This document shows positions 1-6,746 of a stretch of DNA of 10,601 nt, in pieces (positions within the stretch are counted from its first letter, which is position 1; every line of letters starts with the position of its first letter). Below the pieces are notes generated by a model. The model did no database searches. It had not been told where the DNA came from and saw nothing but the letters and a program-made list of their open reading frames with translations. This stretch comes from Microcaldota archaeon (GTDB lineage Archaea; Micrarchaeota; Micrarchaeia; Micrarchaeales; CABMGC01). Position numbers and translations under genes: made by a program. The stretch is taken from positions 1 through 10,601 of the forward strand of contig JAJYFQ010000014.1 in NCBI GenBank assembly GCA_021785375.1, written 5' to 3'.

Positions 1-1
1 G

Positions 2-946
2 GTCAAGCGCAGGGTCTTCTCCACGACTCCTGTATTCAGGGCCAGGTGCGTTGTCACAAGGAACCAGAGCGGAATGTTCAGCGTGGACTTCCCTACGACG
101 AGCAAGAGCCTTGACATGATAATGCTGCTCAGGGCACTCGGCCTTCAGGTCGAAGACATACTCAACTACACGAGCGACCTTCTTCCATTCAAGAACGACA
201 TGCTTCTCAACATCGAGACGAGCGATGCGAAGGATATGGCCCCCAAGGACTCGCTCCTCGAGCTCGGAAAGATGGCGGCCCCGGGACAGGCAGGAAAGTA
301 CCAGGAGAAGAGGGCCGAGATGCAGCTCGACAACTACCTGCTCCCGCACATCGGCGGAGGCAGCGAGGACAGGCTCGAGAAGGGCAAGTACCTCATACAG
401 ATGGCAAGAAAGGCGACGATCATTGGAAACAAACTCGCGAGGCAGGACGACAAGGACCACTATGCCAACAAGAGGGTCAAGTTCTCAGGAGAACTCATGG
501 AGGAGCTCTTCGCCTATGCGTTCAGGTTCTTCGTCAAGGAGGTCAAGTACCAGATCGAGAGGACGAGCGCAAGGGGAAGGAAGCTCAGCATACAGGCGAT
601 AATCAACCCGGACACGCTCACCGAGAAGATCGCGTACGCGATGGGAACCGGAACGTGGGTCGCGGGCCAGACCGGCGTCTCGCAGGTTCTCGACAGGACG
701 AACTTCATAAGCTCTTACACTCACCTGAGAAGGGTAAAGTCCCCTCTCGCAAAGAAGCACCCGCACTTCAGGGCGAGGGACGTACACGGGACACAGTGGG
801 GCAAGATCTGCCCTTCAGAGACTCCCGAAGGGCAGGAGGTAGGCCTGACTAAGTACCTTGCGATAATGTCTAAGGTCAGCGTCGGCGCAGAGGAGCAGCA
901 GATAGAGCAGAAGCTCACCGACATACGGAAGATAGAGAAGATATAG
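2..946 (+). CDS. rpoB2: DNA-directed RNA polymerase subunit B'' (N-terminal half of RpoB), 5' partial
   Basis: This is the N-terminal half of the second-largest RNA polymerase subunit, which with B' forms one side of the DNA cleft. The reading frame is open to the window edge, so the ATG at 74 is an internal methionine and the true start lies upstream. The 24 codons before it read VKRRVFSTTP... and continue the family pattern. Visible landmarks are SKSLDMIMLLRALGL (Rpb2 domain 2 region), DDKDHYANKRVKFSG, the fork-loop/rifampicin-pocket-like stretch GVSQVLDRTNFISSYTHLRRV, and HGTQWGKICPSETPEG near the C-terminus. It ends shortly after the PEG motif, where split archaeal RpoB proteins usually end. 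The stop TAG is followed directly by the B' start region, so the two halves are translated as neighbours in one operon. The family match is clear; only the missing 5' end limits the call. Confidence 0.96.
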   Translation, partial: VKRRVFSTTPVFRARCVVTRNQSGMFSVDFPTTSKSLDMIMLLRALGLQVEDILNYTSDLLPFKNDMLLNIETSDAKDMAPKDSLLELGKMAAPGQAGKYQEKRAEMQLDNYLLPHIGGGSEDRLEKGKYLIQMARKATIIGNKLARQDDKDHYANKRVKFSGELMEELFAYAFRFFVKEVKYQIERTSARGRKLSIQAIINPDTLTEKIAYAMGTGTWVAGQTGVSQVLDRTNFISSYTHLRRVKSPLAKKHPHFRARDVHGTQWGKICPSETPEGQEVGLTKYLAIMSKVSVGAEEQQIEQKLTDIRKIEKI

Positions 947-966
947 TTGATGTTCATGGCAAAGGA
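947..966 (+). promoter_or_regulatory. Translation-start junction motif of rpoB1
   Basis: The sequence TTGATGTTCATGGCAAAGGA lies directly after the rpoB2 stop codon and is repeated at the rpoA2 start with one C/T difference. It offers three in-frame starts: TTG 947, ATG 950 and ATG 956. TTGATG may pair weakly with the ATCACC end of archaeal 16S rRNA and act as a ribosome binding site for ATG 956. Other genes in this window have GGTGA or GTGA 4 to 7 nt before their ATG, which supports that reading. This is inference. Confidence 0.45.
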
Positions 967-2785
967 AGAGGAACCTAGGAGCTACATATACCTCAACGGA
1001 AGGATCCTTGGCCACGTCAAGGACCCCGAGCAGTATGTCTCAGAGATAAGGGCCGCGAGGAGGAAGGGCCTCATATCCGGAGAGGTCAACATCGCCTATG
1101 CGAAGTCGCTCAATGCGGTCAACATAAACACCGACAAGGGCAGGATAAGGAAGCCGTACATAATCATCGAGAACAGGCAGCCGAAGCTCACCACTGAGAT
1201 GGTGGAGAAGCTTAAGAAGAAGGAGATCGACTTCAACTGGCTCCTGAGAAATGGAATACTCGAATACCTCGATGCCGAAGAGGAAGAGAATGCGCTCGTC
1301 GCCTTCAGCGACGAGGAGATAACGGAAAAGACCACGCACATGGAGATCGACGTCGCATCGATCTTCGGATTCACCGTTAACACGTCTCCGTTTCCGGAGC
1401 ACAACAATATCGCGAGGCACGCGATGCTCGCCAACTTCACGAAGCAGGCGGAGGGGCTCTATGCGTCAAACTTCAACCTCAGGTTCGACTCAAGGGCTTA
1501 CCTGCTCTTCTATCCGCAGGCTCCGATAGTCACAACCGCGGCATACGATGGCGTCAACATAAAGCACCACCCGAGCGGTCAGAACTTCGTCGTTGCACTC
1601 TCCACCTACTACGGGTACAACATGGCCGATGCCATAGTCATCAACAAGGCCGCGGTCGACAGGGGGCTGGGAAGGAGCGTCTTCTACAAGACCTATGTCG
1701 ACGAGGAGAGAAGGTACCCCGGAGGCCAGAAGGACAAGTTCAAGCTCCCGCCTCCGACCGCGGAGGGATACATGGGAGAGCACGTATACTCAAAGCTCGG
1801 GGACGACGGAATAATAGAGCCGGAGCTCCACATAGAGGAGGGAGAGGCGCTCATAGGAAAGATCGCGCCGCCGAGGTTCCTTGAGGAGAACATCGGCGCC
1901 GGAGGCCTCGAGGAGAAGATGCGCGACGATTCGTCAGTGCTCAAGCCGGGAGAGGCCGGAGACGTAGACAGCGTCGTATTCACCGAGTCCACAGGCGCAA
2001 CGAAGATAGTCAAGGTCAGGATAAGGGCACTCCGTGTGCCTGAGAAGGGCGACAAGTTCGCGTCAAGGCACGGACAGAAGGGAGTCATCGCCATGGTCGT
2101 GCCTCCGGAGGACATGCCGTTCACCCAGGACGGGATAGTTCCAGACCTCCTGCTCAATCCGCACAGCATTCCGACAAGACTTACATTCGGCCACCTGCTG
2201 GAGGAGCTTGCCGGTAAGGCGGGTGCGGTAAACGGCAACATAATAAACGGAACCGCGTTTGCAGAGAAGGGCTCAACGAGGATATCCGATTACGGAAAGA
2301 TACTCGAGGAGCACGGGTTCGACAGGTCTGGAGAGGAGACCCTCTATGACGGGATAACTGGGAGACCGTTCAGGGCGAAGGTCTTCACGGGAGTCGTATA
2401 CTACAACAGGCTGTACCACATGGTCAGCAACAAGATGCAGGTGAGAAGCAGAGGAAAGGTGCAGATACTGACGCACCAGCCTACCGAAGGAAAGGCGAGG
2501 CAGGGGGCGCTCAGGTTCGGAGAGATGGAACGTGACGCGCTCATAGGGTACGGAGCGAGCCTTCTCCTCAAGGAGAGGCTTCTCGACCAGTCGGACAAGG
2601 CCTCTGTCCTCATCTGCAAGGAGTGCGGTGACATCGGATACTACGACAGGATCAAGAGGGTGGCGATCTGCCCGCTCTGCGGGAGCAACTCTTTCGCGGA
2701 GGTGGAGATCAGCTACGCTTTCAAGATACTGCTTGACGAGATAAAGTCCCTCCACATCATGCCGGGAGTGAAGTTGAACGTATAG
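956..2785 (+). CDS. rpoB1: DNA-directed RNA polymerase subunit B' (C-terminal half of RpoB)
   Basis: This is the C-terminal half of RpoB, contributing the hybrid-binding, wall and anchor parts of the polymerase and several active-centre side chains. Numbering is from ATG 956 (protein MAKEEEPRSY...); ATG 950 or TTG 947 would add two or three residues. Landmarks in order: LNGRILGHVKDPEQ near the start, PEHNNIARHAMLANFTKQ (around residues 148-165), YYGYNMADAIVINKAAVDRGLG (around 218-239), the lysine-rich GDKFASRHGQKGVIAM motif, PDLLLNPHSIPTRLTFGHLLE, HQPTEGKARQGALRFGEMERD, and a C-terminal four-cysteine zinc finger CKECG...CPLCG. Two features are odd. The acidic pair usually read as NMEDA or NQEDS is NMADA (Ala224), and the usual SPRN motif is IARH (Arg154 kept). 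The gene follows rpoB2 by 9 nt and precedes rpoA1 by 10 nt. Identity is certain; the exact start is not. Confidence 0.97.
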   Translation: MAKEEEPRSYIYLNGRILGHVKDPEQYVSEIRAARRKGLISGEVNIAYAKSLNAVNINTDKGRIRKPYIIIENRQPKLTTEMVEKLKKKEIDFNWLLRNGILEYLDAEEEENALVAFSDEEITEKTTHMEIDVASIFGFTVNTSPFPEHNNIARHAMLANFTKQAEGLYASNFNLRFDSRAYLLFYPQAPIVTTAAYDGVNIKHHPSGQNFVVALSTYYGYNMADAIVINKAAVDRGLGRSVFYKTYVDEERRYPGGQKDKFKLPPPTAEGYMGEHVYSKLGDDGIIEPELHIEEGEALIGKIAPPRFLEENIGAGGLEEKMRDDSSVLKPGEAGDVDSVVFTESTGATKIVKVRIRALRVPEKGDKFASRHGQKGVIAMVVPPEDMPFTQDGIVPDLLLNPHSIPTRLTFGHLLEELAGKAGAVNGNIINGTAFAEKGSTRISDYGKILEEHGFDRSGEETLYDGITGRPFRAKVFTGVVYYNRLYHMVSNKMQVRSRGKVQILTHQPTEGKARQGALRFGEMERDALIGYGASLLLKERLLDQSDKASVLICKECGDIGYYDRIKRVAICPLCGSNSFAEVEISYAFKILLDEIKSLHIMPGVKLNV

Positions 2786-2788
2786 GTG
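2785..2788 (+). promoter_or_regulatory. Ribosome binding site of rpoA1
   Basis: GGTG, whose first base is the last base of the rpoB1 TAG stop, lies 7 nt before ATG 2796. It matches the core of the archaeal GGAGGTGAT signal and supports this ATG as the start. Confidence 0.5.
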
Positions 2789-2795
2789 CTATTGG

Positions 2796-5381
2796 ATGCA
2801 GGCCGAGGTAATTAAGGACGTGAAGTTCGGGATAATCTCCCCAGACCAGATAAAGAAGCTCAGCGTGGTCAAGCTCAGCGTGCCCGATACCTACAACGAG
2901 GACGGCTATCCGATAGATGGCGGTCTTCTTGATCAGAGGCTCGGGGTGATAGACCCTGGCCTCATCTGCAAGACCTGTGGTGCAAGGGCAAAGACCTGCC
3001 CCGGCCACTTCGGCCACGTGGAACTCGTCAGGCCTGTGATACACTCGGAGTTCTCCAAGATCATCTACATGCTTCTGCAGTCGACCTGCGGCACGTGCCA
3101 CAGGATACTCCTGGGAAACGAGGAGATACAGAACCTCAAGGACAAGACGAAGGGGATAGTTGCGATAGAGGCCAAGGATCTCCCCGAGGAGGGAACAGAG
3201 GCGGCAGTCGAGGAGGTTGAGGAGAAGAAGGGGACGAAGGGCGTGCTCAAGAGGATAAGAAGCGCGAGGAAGTGCCCTCATTGCGGTGCGGTACAGAACA
3301 AGGTCAAGTTCTCATCGCCAACATACTTCTACATGGGAGAGAAGAAGCTCAAACCCGACGAGATAAGGGACTCGCTTGCCGGCATAAGCAACGAGGACCT
3401 CAGGATCCTCGGAGTGGACCCCGACTCAAGCAGGCCGGAATGGCTCGTGCTCACGTATCTGCTCGTACCTCCAGTCAATGTCCGCCCTTCGATCACGCTC
3501 GAGAGCGGAGAGAGGAGCGAGGACGACCTCACGCACAAGCTCGTCGACATAATGCGTATCAACCAGAGGCTCGCGCAGAACATAAATGCAGGGGCCCCGC
3601 AGATAATAATCGACGACCTCTGGGAACTCCTCCAGTACCACGTCACGGCATACTTCAACAATGAGACATCGGGAATACCTCCTGCGAGGCACAGGTCCGG
3701 CAGGGCGCTCAAGACCCTGGCGCAGAGGCTGAAGGGCAAGGAGGGAAGGTTCAGGTACAACCTGAGCGGAAAGAGGGTCAATTATTCGGCAAGAACGGTC
3801 ATCAGCGTAGATCCGTACATAGACCTTGACGAAGTCGGAGTGCCCCCCGACATCGCATCGAAGCTCACGATTCCGTTCTACGTCACCCACTGGAACATCG
3901 AGAAGGCAAAGGAGATGCTCGCGAGGACCGAGTACCCCATGATACTCAACCTCATCAGCAGCGACGGAAAGAGGAAGAGGGTAATAGACACGAACAGGGA
4001 GGAGCTTCTCAAGGGGATGAAGCCAGGAGACATAATAGAGAGGCAGCTCATCAATGGCGACATAGTCCTTTTCAACAGGCAGCCGTCGCTTCACAGGGTC
4101 TCGATAATGGCGCACCGCGTCAGGGTGCTTCCTGGAAAGACGTTCAGGATAAACTTCTGCGTTACACCACCTTACAACGCCGACTTCGACGGAGACGAGA
4201 TGAACCTCCACGTCCCGCAGACGCTGGAGGCGCAGGCAGAGGCGAAGTACCTGCTCGAGGTGCAGTACCAGATATTCTCGCCGAGGGACGGAGAGGCCAT
4301 TATAACGAACAACGAGGACGGAATAACCGGAATGTACTTCCTCACCAAGGACGAGACGAGGCTCACGAAGGACGAGGCGTCGTACATACTCGGGATAGCC
4401 GGCATCTACGAGCTGCCGAAGCCTGAAAAGAACGGGCTCTACAAGGGCAAGGACGTCTTCTCCATGCTGCTTCCAAAGGACCTCAACTTCGAGACCAAGA
4501 TCTCTGGAGGAACGCTCAAGATAGTCGACGGAAAGCTCATTGACGGGGTAATAACCAAGGAGACGTACGGAAAGGGCAACAACAAGCTGCTCATAAAGAT
4601 AGGCATGGACTACGGGTACGAGGCGCTGAAGGACTTCCTATACGTCTCATCGAAGCTCGCCGACGCCTACGTCACGTTCGCCGGAATCACGGTAGGGGTG
4701 AAGGAGTACACCACGAACGAAGAGATAGAGAAGGCGAGGCTCGCACTGCTGGATAACACGTTCAAGCTCGTTGACGAGAAGATCCACCAGTACAGGGCCG
4801 GGAAGCTTGAGCCGCTTATAGGCTACACCAGAAGGGAGTCGCTTGAGCGCATGATCATCGTGGACCTCAACATAGCGAGAGACAAGGCCGGAGAGGTCCT
4901 CATAAAGTACGTCGACCCGGCAAACTTCGCCATGCAGATGGCCCGGGCTGGATCGAGAGGAAGCATCTTCCAGTACGAGCAGATGTCGATGTTCCTCGGG
5001 CAGCAGGCAACCCTGAGTGGAGGAAGGATCAAGAGAGGATACTACACGAGGAGGGTGCTCCCTCACATAAGGGAGGGCGACGTCGGACCTTCGGCAAGGG
5101 GGTTTGTCAGGACGAATTACGAGATGGGGCTCTCCCCTATAGACCTCTTCATGCACGCCGTAGGGTCGAGAGGATCCGAGGTCTACAAGGCACTTCTCAC
5201 GGCAAGGTCCGGATACCTTTACAGGAGGCTCTCGAACGCGCTCCAGGACCTCTATGTGGAGAGGGACTTCAGCGTCAGGGACACCAGCAACAACATAGTG
5301 CAGACTATGTACGGCGGAGACGGCATCGAACCTGTCACCGTACAGTTCGCTAAACTGTCCAAGGCTGAGAAGAAGGGTTGA
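2796..5381 (+). CDS. rpoA1: DNA-directed RNA polymerase subunit A' (N-terminal part of RpoA)
   Basis: A' is the N-terminal two-thirds of the largest RNA polymerase subunit and carries the catalytic magnesium site. At 861 residues it is close to usual archaeal length. The clamp has zinc ligands CKTCGARAKTCPGHFGH (about residues 58-74), then CGTCH and CPHCG. Further on come SGKRVNYSARTVIS, FNRQPSLHRVSIMAHRVRVL and the absolutely conserved YNADFDGDEMNLHVP, with Asp463, Asp465 and Asp467 holding Mg-A. The pore region RGSIFQYEQMSMFLGQQ and a bridge helix near residues 782-815 follow. The bridge helix keeps TA-SGY and RRL but reads GSRGSEVYKALL where nearly all relatives have GGREGL(V/I)DTA(V/I). 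ATG 2796 has a GGTG signal upstream. The TGA stop shares its final A with ATG 5381, so A'' translation is probably coupled. Identity is certain; the consequence of the bridge-helix change is unknown. Confidence 0.98.
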   Translation: MQAEVIKDVKFGIISPDQIKKLSVVKLSVPDTYNEDGYPIDGGLLDQRLGVIDPGLICKTCGARAKTCPGHFGHVELVRPVIHSEFSKIIYMLLQSTCGTCHRILLGNEEIQNLKDKTKGIVAIEAKDLPEEGTEAAVEEVEEKKGTKGVLKRIRSARKCPHCGAVQNKVKFSSPTYFYMGEKKLKPDEIRDSLAGISNEDLRILGVDPDSSRPEWLVLTYLLVPPVNVRPSITLESGERSEDDLTHKLVDIMRINQRLAQNINAGAPQIIIDDLWELLQYHVTAYFNNETSGIPPARHRSGRALKTLAQRLKGKEGRFRYNLSGKRVNYSARTVISVDPYIDLDEVGVPPDIASKLTIPFYVTHWNIEKAKEMLARTEYPMILNLISSDGKRKRVIDTNREELLKGMKPGDIIERQLINGDIVLFNRQPSLHRVSIMAHRVRVLPGKTFRINFCVTPPYNADFDGDEMNLHVPQTLEAQAEAKYLLEVQYQIFSPRDGEAIITNNEDGITGMYFLTKDETRLTKDEASYILGIAGIYELPKPEKNGLYKGKDVFSMLLPKDLNFETKISGGTLKIVDGKLIDGVITKETYGKGNNKLLIKIGMDYGYEALKDFLYVSSKLADAYVTFAGITVGVKEYTTNEEIEKARLALLDNTFKLVDEKIHQYRAGKLEPLIGYTRRESLERMIIVDLNIARDKAGEVLIKYVDPANFAMQMARAGSRGSIFQYEQMSMFLGQQATLSGGRIKRGYYTRRVLPHIREGDVGPSARGFVRTNYEMGLSPIDLFMHAVGSRGSEVYKALLTARSGYLYRRLSNALQDLYVERDFSVRDTSNNIVQTMYGGDGIEPVTVQFAKLSKAEKKG

Positions 5382-5397
5382 TGTTTATGGCAAAGGA
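5378..5397 (+). promoter_or_regulatory. Translation-start junction motif of rpoA2
   Basis: TTGATGTTTATGGCAAAGGA covers the rpoA1 stop (TGA 5379-5381) and the candidate rpoA2 starts at 5378 (TTG), 5381 (ATG) and 5387 (ATG). It matches the rpoB1 start region at 19 of 20 positions. The stop/start overlap suggests re-initiation by ribosomes finishing A'. Confidence 0.5.
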
Positions 5398-6430
5398 GAA
5401 GAAGAATGATGAGTACAAGGTGCAGTACAGCGAGCCTGTAGGAATGCTCGCGGCACAGTCGGTCGGAGAGCCGGGAACACAGATGATCCTTAGGTCATTC
5501 CACTTTGCAGGTATCGAGTCTGCGATCGCCACATCTGGGCTCCCGAGGATAGTGGAGCTCGTCGACGCTAAGAAGAAGCCCAGCACGCCGCTCTCCACAA
5601 TATACCTGGAAGGAAAGGCAGCGAAGGACCTCGACGAGGCAGAGAAGGTAGCTAAGAAGATCAGCGAGGTAAAGATGAACACGCTGATAAGGAGAACCGC
5701 GGAGAACTTCTCGAAGGGAACGATAAAGTTCATGCTCAACAGGCAGGAGCTCGAGTCGCAGCAGATGACACCGAGGCAGGTGGCTGACAAGCTCGGCAAG
5801 CTCATGAAGCTCGACTCATCAGTAGAGGAGTACACGATCATAGTCAGCATGCACACGAAGAACCTCAAGGACATAAGGTCGACGAGGGTCAGGATAACAA
5901 GGTCTGTCATAAGCGGTGTCGAGGGCGCCGGAAAGGCGATAGTCCAGAGGGACAAGAACGCCGGAGATTTCTACATAATCTCGGCAGGAAGCAACATCGC
6001 CGGGATAATCGAGATAGACGGAGTGGACAAGACGAGAATATACACGAACGACGTCTTCGCAATGTACGGGCTCTTCGGGATAGAGGCGGCGAGAAATGTC
6101 CTCGCAAGGGAGCTCAAGCTCACCCTTGACGAGCAGAAGATCTCTGTTGACTACAGGCATCTTCTCCTCATTGCCGATGCGATGACGGCGAGCGGCTCGA
6201 TAAAGGGGGTCGGAAGGCACGGTCTCAGCGGAGAGAAGAGCTCTGTCTTCGCAAGGGCCGCATACGAGGAGACGGTCAAGCACCTCATCAACGCTGCCGC
6301 GTTCGGAGAGGTGGACCCGATGAGGGGAGTCACCGAGAACATACTTGTCGGAAAGCAGATCCCTGTCGGCACAGGATCTGTAAAGCTCGCTATAAAGAAG
6401 GAGGACATGGCCAAGATAAAGCCTAAATAG
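5387..6430 (+). CDS. rpoA2: DNA-directed RNA polymerase subunit A'' (C-terminal part of RpoA)
   Basis: A'' completes the largest RNA polymerase subunit and supplies the trigger loop, part of the jaw and the C-terminal clamp segment. Numbered from ATG 5387 (MAKEKKNDEY...), it has 347 residues; ATG 5381 would add two. The N-terminus reads EPVGMLAAQSVGEPGTQM, then the trigger-loop core ILRSFHFAG with the catalytic His39, then GLPRIVELVDAKKKPSTPL. Near the C-terminus are MTASGSIKGVGRHGLSGEKSS, ARAAYEETVKHLINAA, GEVDPMRGVTENILVGKQ and PVGTGSVKL, all standard for the family. The position just after QM is isoleucine (Ile34) where threonine is the rule in every domain of life as I recall. The gene is coupled to rpoA1 by overlap and followed by a T-rich region that probably ends the polymerase transcript. 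Confidence 0.97.
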   Translation: MAKEKKNDEYKVQYSEPVGMLAAQSVGEPGTQMILRSFHFAGIESAIATSGLPRIVELVDAKKKPSTPLSTIYLEGKAAKDLDEAEKVAKKISEVKMNTLIRRTAENFSKGTIKFMLNRQELESQQMTPRQVADKLGKLMKLDSSVEEYTIIVSMHTKNLKDIRSTRVRITRSVISGVEGAGKAIVQRDKNAGDFYIISAGSNIAGIIEIDGVDKTRIYTNDVFAMYGLFGIEAARNVLARELKLTLDEQKISVDYRHLLLIADAMTASGSIKGVGRHGLSGEKSSVFARAAYEETVKHLINAAAFGEVDPMRGVTENILVGKQIPVGTGSVKLAIKKEDMAKIKPK

Positions 6431-6451
6431 CCTCTCTTTCATAATAAATTG

Positions 6452-6468
6452 TTATTCTTTTTGATTTT
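6452..6468 (+). terminator. T-rich terminator after rpoA2
   Basis: The noncoding gap 6431-6478 contains a thymine-rich tract (TTATTCTTTTTGATTTT), the usual form of an intrinsic archaeal terminator. A/T-rich CATAATAAAT at 6440-6449 could be a weak TATA box for the LSm gene, about 35 nt before its start. Whether transcription stops or reads through into the LSm gene cannot be told from sequence. Confidence 0.5.
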
Positions 6469-6478
6469 GGTGGATATG

Positions 6479-6706
6479 ATGTCAACACAAGAGAGGCCCT
6501 TTGACCTTCTGAACAAGTCACTCGGCCAGCAGGTCATGATAAGGCTGAAGAATGGGACCGACATAAGGGGAAGGATAACGTCGTTCGACGCGCACATGAA
6601 CATCGTCATAGACAGCGCGGAGGAAGTCGAGGACGGTGCCCTGAAGACGAAGCTCGGGACCATACTCCTAAGAGGAGGAAACATCCTCTTCATCTCCCCT
6701 GCGTGA
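6479..6706 (+). CDS. Sm-like archaeal protein (LSm / SmAP)
   Basis: This is a small RNA-binding protein of the archaeal Sm family, which forms heptameric rings that bind U-rich RNA and is linked to tRNA and small-RNA metabolism. From ATG 6479 it has 75 residues, normal for a SmAP. Sm1 is QQVMIRLKNGTDIRGRITSFDAHMNIVIDSAEE, shown here in parts: VMIRLKNG, then the nucleotide-pocket residues DAHMN. Sm2 is LGTILLRGGNILFIS; the usual R-G-D/N/E-N tetrad is RGGN. The frame extends upstream to a TTG at 6449, but GGTGG at 6469-6473 sits just before the paired ATGs at 6476 and 6479, so one of those is preferred. It follows rpoA2 by 48 nt and precedes the HD gene by 40 nt. In many euryarchaea the LSm gene sits beside the L37e gene; that partner is absent here. 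Confidence 0.93.
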   Translation: MSTQERPFDLLNKSLGQQVMIRLKNGTDIRGRITSFDAHMNIVIDSAEEVEDGALKTKLGTILLRGGNILFISPA

Positions 6707-6746
6707 CGGCAGTGCGTGTTATCTGTTTTTCGGCAGATGGGATACT

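Noticed and set aside
74..946. ATG 74 as the true start of rpoB2
   Set aside because: The frame is open back to the window edge and the upstream codons match the B'' family, so the methionine is internal.
3426..4211. A 261-codon open frame on the minus strand inside rpoA1, and similar long antisense frames across all four polymerase genes
   Set aside because: They lie opposite strongly conserved polymerase codons, have no recognisable domains, and arise from the G/C-rich third positions and AGG-rich codon use of the real genes.
5163..5192. A pair of compensating frameshifts as the cause of the odd bridge helix
   Set aside because: Neither alternative frame gives the expected G-R-x-G-L-x-D-T-A string; only isolated dipeptides match. 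Other active-centre residues in separate genes also differ, so genuine divergence is the better reading.
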